In this document: positions 56,692 to 64,000 of the stretch, piece after piece
How positions within the stretch are numbered: position 1 is the first letter of the stretch
Layout of the letters: every line of letters starts with the position of its first letter
Assembly: GCA_963920635.1 (NCBI GenBank)
Contig: OY987298.1
Coordinates: forward strand, 39,897,787-39,961,786
Origin: Pseudeuparius sepicola
Lineage: Eukaryota > Arthropoda > Insecta > Coleoptera > Anthribidae
Length of the DNA: 64,000 nt
Direction: 5' to 3'
The notes under the pieces: generated by a model
What the model was told of the DNA's origin: nothing
The model's input: the letters and a program-made list of their open reading frames with translations, nothing else
Databases searched by the model: none
Program-made: the position numbers and the translations under genes

Positions 56692-57757
56692 TATATGTAG
56701 CTGAGAGCGGTTCGAGGCTGATTTACGACCAGTCGCAAAAAAATGTTGTTTTCTCCGAGAGAACAAAGAAGTGAGCTGAATTATAGTATTCTCTAGACTT
56801 TGACAATAGTGACCTATTTTACTGAAGATTCACGACGATTTTGAGACTCATTGGTGTCGATTTAAAAAAACTTAAAGACGTAACATAAGATTACTAACAA
56901 CAAAGGTACTTTTATGACAAAAAAAAAATACCTTGTGAATAATTGACATTATTTTACATTATAAATGGAATTACCTACTCTAAATAAATTGGGCCTGATT
57001 TTTAAATTTCAAATCACCACCCTCTAAATAATCTATATAAGTCAACTAGTTGCCGAGAAGGTCCTTTGTACCAACCTGAAGGTAAACACTGTCTTAAGGA
57101 TTGGCTATAGATACTGTCAATATTTACCCAATGGCATATTATTAATGCTTGTATATTCGAAAAGTCTGCTTACGTTTCGTTCCAATTTTGCTTGTACGGG
57201 GCCCCCGGGACCAATCTTGCCACGCAAAAATAACTGTAGCGCCTCTGCCAATATTGACGTCGGCTGCAGATATTGTTGAGTTTAGATCGTTTACTCCCAA
57301 CTCCTGTAACGTACGAACCCCATCGAGAATAAAATAAAAACGGTGGAAAATTCAATTTGAAATGTAGATAAGCGGCCCCGATCAATATTATTTGTATCGT
57401 TTGATAAATATATTCGTGAGATATCAATTCTCAGATGTGAGGTATGAAGTTTCCCTAAGTAATAAAACCACGAGCTTCGGGACTGCATGAATAAACTTCC
57501 CGATAACTTTGACGATTTTGAATTCAGGGAGTTATTCGGGCGGGGTTTTTAATTAAAAGTTAATTTAGTTTTCCAATTTTACAGAATGGATTTTGTATTA
57601 TGCATTGACGTTTTATATTCGAAGACAGGAGTTTACATTTTAGTAAGTATACGCACGGCGTTTCGTAAAGACTTTTACAAGGCTCTATAGCTAATAAAAA
57701 AGGCGTAGTCGATAGTACCTACTTGAAAATATCAAGTTAGTTTATGGTTTCACAAAC
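56692..57757. other. Non-coding stretch
   Basis: No gene recognised. TATAGTATTCTCTAGACTTTG near 56783 is the inverted complement of 55688-55708, so family D copy 2 seems to sit inside an older inverted repeat. The rest is unassigned. Confidence 0.4.
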
Positions 57758-59002
57758 CAGGGCCGTACCTGAGGGGGGGTTTGGGGGTTCAACCCCCCCC
57801 CCCCAAAATACCACTATTTTATATGCTTTTGCACCACCACTAGAACGAGCTCCCCGAGCATCAGTGAGTGTAATAATTTATTAAAATGGTTTTCCAGTAG
57901 AGCATGGAAACCCTCCCGCCAACAAAACATAATTTTTGGATCAGTGCAGTACCGAGTTTTATCATCAGAATTATACTTTCAAATAAAATAAAACATAACT
58001 GGCAACACTCGACAATATGGTATAAACGGTGAACGGTGGTGCATGGCTGCGTGCGCCATGGATTAGGAGAAATGGGGAATCCCAGAGTCTCTTTTATGAA
58101 TAGATTAGTACTAATTTGTATTTATTTATTATTTTTATGAAAGGTTCAGTTAGGCAAGTGGCGCGAAGTAATTTTTACCATACCTACTGGCAATTCTAAA
58201 GGTCGTGAGGCCAGGCAAGAACCTGTAGGAATATCCGTATAATGCGAAATCAAATAAGTAGAAAATGGATAGGTATAAATGCGAGAAGTAATATTCAGCT
58301 ATTATTATAATTAGTATTTAAAATTTTTAAAGTTTTGATGTTAAACTTGTTCAACTTAACCCTGTTTCAGTTCTTTATTAAAAAACATTTAAAAATAGTA
58401 GGTTTTTTTAACCTTAAAGCTATTTCAACTTCAACAGCCACTGGTCTAACCCCTCCAGGGCCGGCTCTAGGCGGGTGCGAACGGTGCGGCGTACGCGGCC
58501 TGCGTTTTGACTGGCCCTCCGAGTCCCGTGTACAGGGTTATCCAGTCAGTAGCGTATTTAAAAGGGCGGGACCGAAACCATTTCAGAATTTGAAAATATT
58601 CACTGCAGCTTTAAAATCTGAAAATATTGAAATTTCCTAAGACTAATTGTAAGTAATTTTCCTTAACATCTCTAACAAATTTCGCCTGCGGGGCATTTTA
58701 CAGAATTATTCTAAATGCACTTGTTTAAAAGCAATTCACAAAAATTGCCCCTGCCCACCCGAAATTAATTTCTATATACGTCACTGAAGTGATCTAAACT
58801 CATCGCCCCGGCCTACTTTTTTAAAAAGTGACATGCAAAAAATATACCATTCTAGTGGCGTATCAATTTTCAAAAATTTGTTCTTAATGGATTAAATAAT
58901 TCCTTGCCTGGGCCCGGCACTTCCATACGGCACCCAGCCCCACAAAAGCTTGAGCCGATCCTGAACCCACCCCCAAAATTTTTTTCGCTAGATACGGCCC
59001 TG
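57758..59002. mobile_element. Non-autonomous hAT-type element
   Basis: The ends CAGGGCCGTACCTGAGGGGG and, inverted, AGATACGGCCCTG are flanked by TCACAAAC (57750-57757) and TCAAAAAC (59003-59010), an 8-bp duplication with one mismatch. The CAGGG start and 8-bp duplication indicate hAT. There is no transposase. A second hAT-type element is inserted at 58456-58963. Confidence 0.82.
58456..58963. mobile_element. hAT-type element nested in another
   Basis: The ends CAGGGCCGGCTCTAGGCGGG and, inverted, GAGCCGATCCTG are flanked by AACCCCTC (58448-58455) and AACCCACC (58964-58971), 6 of 8 bases alike. The GC-rich left end (GGTGCGAACGGTGCGGCG) contrasts with the region. No coding capacity. Confidence 0.72.
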
Positions 59003-59010
59003 TCAAAAAC

Positions 59011-59775
59011 ATCTATAAATATGGATTAGGACTAAGAAATCAAATTTTGACTTCATAAATAAATAATGTGAGATTTCACAATTATTTTCTCAAATATAAA
59101 TCAATTTTTATTTTCGCTATTGGGTGGATAATTATTATTTTGTTTAAAATAGCATTATTCAAAATTAAAAAATAATATCAATTAATATTTTTCATATTTT
59201 TTCTGCCCTTATTATAATATGGACATATTGGTGCATTTAAAGAAGTTTGTTTTTAATATTATACCGTGTATAGGTACGTTATTTATATCTACAAGAATAC
59301 ATTTACCTACAGCAAGATTAATAAATAATGTATTCCACGTCACAGACAACTCTCGAATAAGGAAGCGTGCAGTTATTTTACGGTGTAGTAATTTTTTCAT
59401 TTAGAATTACATCTGGTTATGGGAAGATGCACACAGAGCATCATTTTGTTGGCAAAAAAGCACAGCGACGAAACCACTGGTCCCGTGCTTGGAAATGTCC
59501 CGCAATTTGCTTAATTATTGCAATCTTCATCTCCAGGATATTATGTAAAGACATCGTATTTTATATTAAGATTACTAATAAAGTTTTTACTTTTTACCCT
59601 ACAGCCAGGAGTTTAGATTTAGGTATAGGTTGTTCTGGGCAGAGTAAGCAAAGAGATTATTTGCAAATAAGGGACGATTTTCAATTTCACAAATCGGCTT
59701 TAATGGTAGGTATAAAAAAAATATTTTTGCAGCTATTTTGTTATTTGTAAAGCCAAACCAGACAATTTTCGCCAT
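59011..59775. other. Non-coding AT-rich stretch
   Basis: No gene supported; open frames on both strands at 59212-59750 show no domain. Confidence 0.35.
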
Positions 59776-59789
59776 TCTATATATGTATG

Positions 59790-59876
59790 CAGGGTGTAAA
59801 CAATATGAGTGCAAATATTTTGACAAATAATGATAGTGTAGATTGTAGATTTGCACTCATACCGTTTACACCCTAT
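59790..59876. mobile_element. Mini foldback, ~87 bp
   Basis: GGGTGTAAACAATATGAGTG then CAAAT pairs with ATTTGCACTCATACCGTTTA then CACCC. Outside, TATATGTATG and its partner CATACATATA-like sequence (TATACATATA) extend the fold. The AGGGTGT end resembles the large foldback families. Confidence 0.75.
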
Positions 59877-62800
59877 AGGTATACATATAGGATAACCCAT
59901 TCCAAATATAGAAGCGCCTCTAACATTTTTCTTTTCTCTCCGATTCTAGCCGTTCCTTTTTCTAAATAAAATTGGTGCAAAATTACAGGGCTTTATTCAA
60001 ATTTTCAACACTTGCGACTACGTCATTCGATTCGGAACCATCTAAAATGGGTGTATACCAAGTTTCGTTAAAAAATATCAATTTTTAAAAAGACTGCAAT
60101 ATAATAGGGTATTTAACCGTTTTTCAAATTTTATTTTGTTGAAAGCCTGTATTGATGCAGACTACACTAGTAAAATTCTAAACTAAAAATTTTACCTCCT
60201 TTGGGAGAAAATTGAGTTCAAAATTATTTCCGTTTTTAACGGTTTTCTTAATTTTGACGTCATAATAATTTTGAGCTATGTGAATAGGACCGCGAAGCCT
60301 TGAAGCTTTATTCGTTTATTGTACGTTGCCAACTCGTGTGATTTTTCCTTGCTGGTCGAATATTTTGTTATTAGAATAGCTGTGTTCTAGTATGGAAACT
60401 CAAATTGTCAACATAAAGTTGATTATACAGTTCAAATTCTCTGACTCTTTTTAACTCTGGTTATTGGTTCGGACTAGTTTGAGATTGCTTCCTAGAACAA
60501 ACCTATTAATTGCAATAAATAATAACAGCAGTTAACTTTATAAAAAAACACTGTATTCCGTAAAGATATAATATACTTCCTCAATGTTTGTTGAAGAATA
60601 GTCGGTCTTTGGAGTACAGGATTTACTTCTGAATAAAAGTCCGAAAGGGGATCTGGCAACGGTGCAGCAAACTAGTAACGATAACGGTGCCGTCCTAACC
60701 TAATCTTGATGTTTTGTGTGTATCGAAACATAACCTAGCTTTCTAGCTTTGCGGTTTTCGCGTTTCGCGAGAGTGTTTCGCTTTGGCATCTCGCTTTAAA
60801 AATTGTGAGAGCATAAATAGGTATGTCAATTTCCGGAAGATTGTCTGAACTTGCTTTAACAAAACCCACATTCACTACAGGAGGGGCCATTACTTTACTC
60901 TTTGTCAACTTCTTCGCACTGAAACAGAAAGCAAATTAAACACTCTATCTACTCTCATACCTATATAAATGCATCAGGTAGGTAGGTATTTCTTGGAATT
61001 TAAATGATTACCTATTTATATTCTTTAGGTACCTACCTACAATCAAATTGAGGAAGAGTGCTTACTAAATTATACTTTGCTCTCAAACACTTTTATCTGG
61101 GGATTGAACTACCTACTACCAAAATCAATTTTATGGTACCTATTCATTTTTCTTTGTAATTGAAACTATAGGGTTTAGGATTGTACCATGTACATAAGTT
61201 AAGATTTGCATTTGTAATTAATTAGATTTTATTACACTATCTCTCTCAATTTCAAACACAAGCACAATTTTTAATTATATTATAAGAAAGGAGCAATGAT
61301 AAAAATGTACATTGCCTACTTGCTTACCTTATTTTAATCCTTGATTTGTGAACACTTAGGTCAGGTATAAAAATGAATTAATACCTCATTTAGTCCTTTA
61401 CTATTATGGCGACGCGATAAACAATGGTTTTAATAAAATATAAAATTCAAAATCGTTTGGAACCCCTCAATAACTTTGATAAAATTACAAATTTTGAAAT
61501 GTAAACAAAACTCCAGCTGATATTATTTGACTAGTGACATATCAAATCACAAAATAATAAGATTAGGTCTCCAGTCCAAGTCCGTACCACATGATAAAAA
61601 AACGAATGAAAATGTTCGGCTCGTTATTATGACGTCAACACGCGGTCGGGTCCCGAAGGCAAATTCAAATAAATTCAAATTTTATTTTGAAAATTCTTCT
61701 TCGTGGATACTTATTCGGGAAATAAAAAATGGTTAAAGCTATCTTAGGACTTGATGAATCAAGTTATGTGCAATTTATTTGAAAATTTGATTAGAGGAAA
61801 CTACCCTATTGCGAAATATTGACAATTTATCGACCTGACTTATCACGTAGGAAGCGATTCGTATATAAGATTGTGACACAAATTCTTATTTCTACATTTT
61901 AAACACAAAAAGTGTATTTTGTAACAGAAATTTTGTCATTTCCATTGCATAGCAAGCAACAATTTGGTCATTCATTTAAAATATTAAGTTTTAAATTAAA
62001 ACTTTTTAATGTCGTCGTATATTAAACACGAATATTTTACGCAAGTTTTTTTATACATAGGTTCAAGTTTCACATTACTGCAAGATAAACTTTCAGAAAT
62101 ACTTCGCCGTCTCCAACACAGACCGTTTCCTTTGTCGAAGTTTTTCTACACTTTTTAATTTGGCACGTGTCTGAGGTATCTTTTATTTTTATTTCTCATA
62201 GTTGGTACAGCTCTGACATTCGAATAATCCTTGGGTCACAAATTATCGATAGCTTTGTTCAAATTCTACATGGAACTGATCCAGTTATGTTCGATAAAAT
62301 GTATTATTTCTATTATTTGTTGATATAGGCGATATATTATGTTATTATTTTTGCATATTTTTGTTGTTTGAATTGTCTTTTGTGAAACGTATTTATGCCG
62401 AATTTTTCTATTGTCGTAGACCTCAAATTATTAACATTTCAAGTGTCATCTCAATTTCCAACTTAATTTCCATGTCGAAAGTCAGACCTTTATTTATAAA
62501 TTGTTGCGATATTTAAAGATCCCAAATTTGGTCAAGTTTATGGTTATGCAAGGTGTGTTTTTATGGTGCCGGCCACTGTTGCCTTTATGACAGTGATATT
62601 ATCTACCAGTGCTGTTGCCGTTTGCCAGTCAGAGGATTTTGGTTAATCGAGAGAAGGTCGAAGATTGGTTGTGTGGAAACGTATGGTTTTACGTTAGAAT
62701 AATCGGATCTGACGTTACACCAAGATAAGCACTTTTATTGGTTGTTTTACCTTGACTGATTACCAGAATCTATCGTTCGGTCCATTTGCACCGCTGTAAC

Positions 62801-63048
62801 CTTCAAATCGATGACATATATACTTTTGTTTATTTGCTTTATAGAGCTACGAAGGCTTATATATTAGCTGCTTTTATTTATCAAGTTACGAAAGCTTATC
62901 TATTTTTGTTTATTGAGCTGCAAATGCCTCAGTTTGTTATAAATATACGTTTCTTACTTTATCGTTATTATTGCTATTTTTGAAAAGTACCTTGCCCGTT
63001 TTGCTTGTGTACCCTTGATACATATTTTCGTTATTTTGTAAATATTTA
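59877..63048. other. Non-coding AT-rich stretch
   Basis: No gene recognised. 60660-60800 is somewhat GC-richer. Short TAGGTA/TACCTA palindromic text occurs near 60970-61040. The rest is unassigned. Confidence 0.35.
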
Positions 63049-63204
63049 AGCCTGGTTCATACAGCTTCTTTATCTTTTAATTTTTCTTTATCTTTAAGAA
63101 ATATTAAATGTCATTGGTCAGTTCAAATCAAGGGACAAATGCCATTGGTTATTTCTTAAAGATAAAGTAAAATTAAAAGATAAAGAAGCTGCATGAACCA
63201 GGCT
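63049..63204. mobile_element. Harbinger-type MITE, family H, short copy
   Basis: AGCCTGGTTCATACAGCTTC at the left and GAAGCTGCATGAACCAGGCT at the right, flanked by TTA on both sides (63046-63048 and 63205-63207). The arms pair almost end to end (TTCTTTATCTTTTAATTTT versus AAAATTAAAAGATAAAGAA). Same ends as 15688-16170. Confidence 0.88.
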
Positions 63205-63668
63205 TTAGTTTTAGAAACAAATTCAGTATAATGTCGACATTTAAAGGCAATGTTAATTATTTATTGAGTTGAGACTTAAAAAATACCTATTATTTTTGTT
63301 CCGATTTGAAGGCAAATATTTATAAATTTACTTGCTAAATTTTGACTTGTTTTGTTTATAAATGACAAGTATGTAAATATGTCTAGTTGGGTTAAAGAAA
63401 ATCTTTCTTTTATTTTGGTTAGAATTTCAGTTTTGAAAATATCTAACATTGATTTTCATTTCTGTGTATCTTAAATTTTTTATCTTATTAGAAATTAGCA
63501 CACAAAATGGTGCAAACTTGACTGATACAATTTAAAAATGCATCTTCCTTTTTCTTCTGTCTCTATGCAGATGGGGCCCACAGCCTTTCGAGTTAAAAAT
63601 ACCCTTTAATTACTTGAACCACCCCTTTTATGCTACTCCAACAAACTCTGACTCTGACCTCTGACACA
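63205..63668. other. Non-coding AT-rich stretch
   Basis: Nothing recognised. Confidence 0.35.
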
Positions 63669-63903
63669 GTACAGAGAGTCCATCTTGTCAAATATGTCAA
63701 ATGGAGCCCAGCAACTTTTACGTAATTTTTCACACACCCGATAAGATCGTCCAGATAAACTATGAAGTAGACTGCGTTTCTCATTTATTATAGATTAATT
63801 TAAAACTGAGACGGAAGATCCACAGTGACCTACAATGGATTAATTAGGTACCCTTTAAAGTTGGGCTCCATTTGACATATTTGAGAAGATTAACTCTCTG
63901 TAT
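63669..63903. mobile_element. Foldback MITE, ~235 bp
   Basis: TACAGAGAGTCCATCTTGTC then AAATATGTCAAATGGAGCCC at the left is complementary, with a few mismatches, to GGGCTCCATTTGACATATTT then GAGAAGATTAACTCTCTGTA at the right. No coding capacity. Confidence 0.75.
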
Positions 63904-64000
63904 TCTGGCGTTGACTAACGTATTAATAAGACTTCTCACGGCTATAGCTTCATATTCTGAAAAGTAGATGGCGCCTATGGTCAACAATGGATTTTGCATT

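Noticed and set aside
1..64000. tRNA, rRNA, CRISPR array or bacterial/viral gene cluster
   Set aside because: No B-box-like GGTTCGANNCC within a cloverleaf, no regularly spaced repeats and no dense operon-like coding were seen on either strand.

Overview
The window looks like intergenic or intronic DNA from a large, AT-rich arthropod genome, most likely an insect. The evidence is a Tc1/mariner transposase remnant of an insect-type family, R4/R2-like, jockey-like, CR1/jockey-like and Penelope-like retroelement remnants, many MITEs and foldback elements, and frequent short GTAGGTA/TACCTAC motifs. No intact host protein-coding gene, tRNA, rRNA or CRISPR array was recognised. Almost every protein-coding signal is a decayed transposable-element gene, or a domain fragment (THAP, FLYWCH) of the kind carried by transposons. 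I could not assign the species.

Layout. 0-5 kb: a large foldback element (197-1568) containing a structured 313-bp insertion, then a retroelement scrap (3360-3592). 6-9.4 kb: a Harbinger-type MITE, a 1.29-kb dead mariner with clear TIRs and a TA duplication, and a small palindromic MITE. 11-21 kb: a second foldback family, a FLYWCH fragment, a TA-type MITE carrying a second copy of the structured insertion, another Harbinger-type MITE, and a 5.16-kb interval bounded by 39-bp inverted repeats. 22-29.2 kb: three retroelement remnants (R4/R2-like on +, jockey-like on -, Penelope-like on +). 31.4-37 kb: a 2,061-bp tandem duplication and a hAT-type element nested in a foldback element. 38.6-41.3 kb: a CR1/jockey-like remnant on - and a THAP-domain fragment. 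42.3-49.7 kb: four large palindromic elements. 50.5-52 kb: a Penelope-like element with inverted terminal copies. 52.5-64 kb: mostly non-repetitive DNA with MITEs, a second copy of the 35-kb foldback family, and a hAT element with a second hAT inside it.

The most unusual signal is a set of four tiny palindromic insertions (14, 25, 33 and 40 bp), each flanked by an exact 7-bp direct repeat and with ends of the form CA(C/A)AG...CT(G/T)TG. For one of them the opposite arm of the host palindrome preserves the uninserted sequence. They could be ultra-short MITEs or excision footprints of a P-like cut-and-paste family. The second is the 313-bp insertion, which folds into stacked hairpins with a GNRA-capped, tandem-GA stem; its only difference from the second copy within that hairpin changes GAAA to GTAA and so keeps the GNRA pattern. 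Functional host content is limited to weak candidates: an ATTA-rich block near 37.8-38.2 kb, a GCCAT/ATGGC cluster near 18.9-19.1 kb, and several GC-rich segments next to splice-donor-like sequences.
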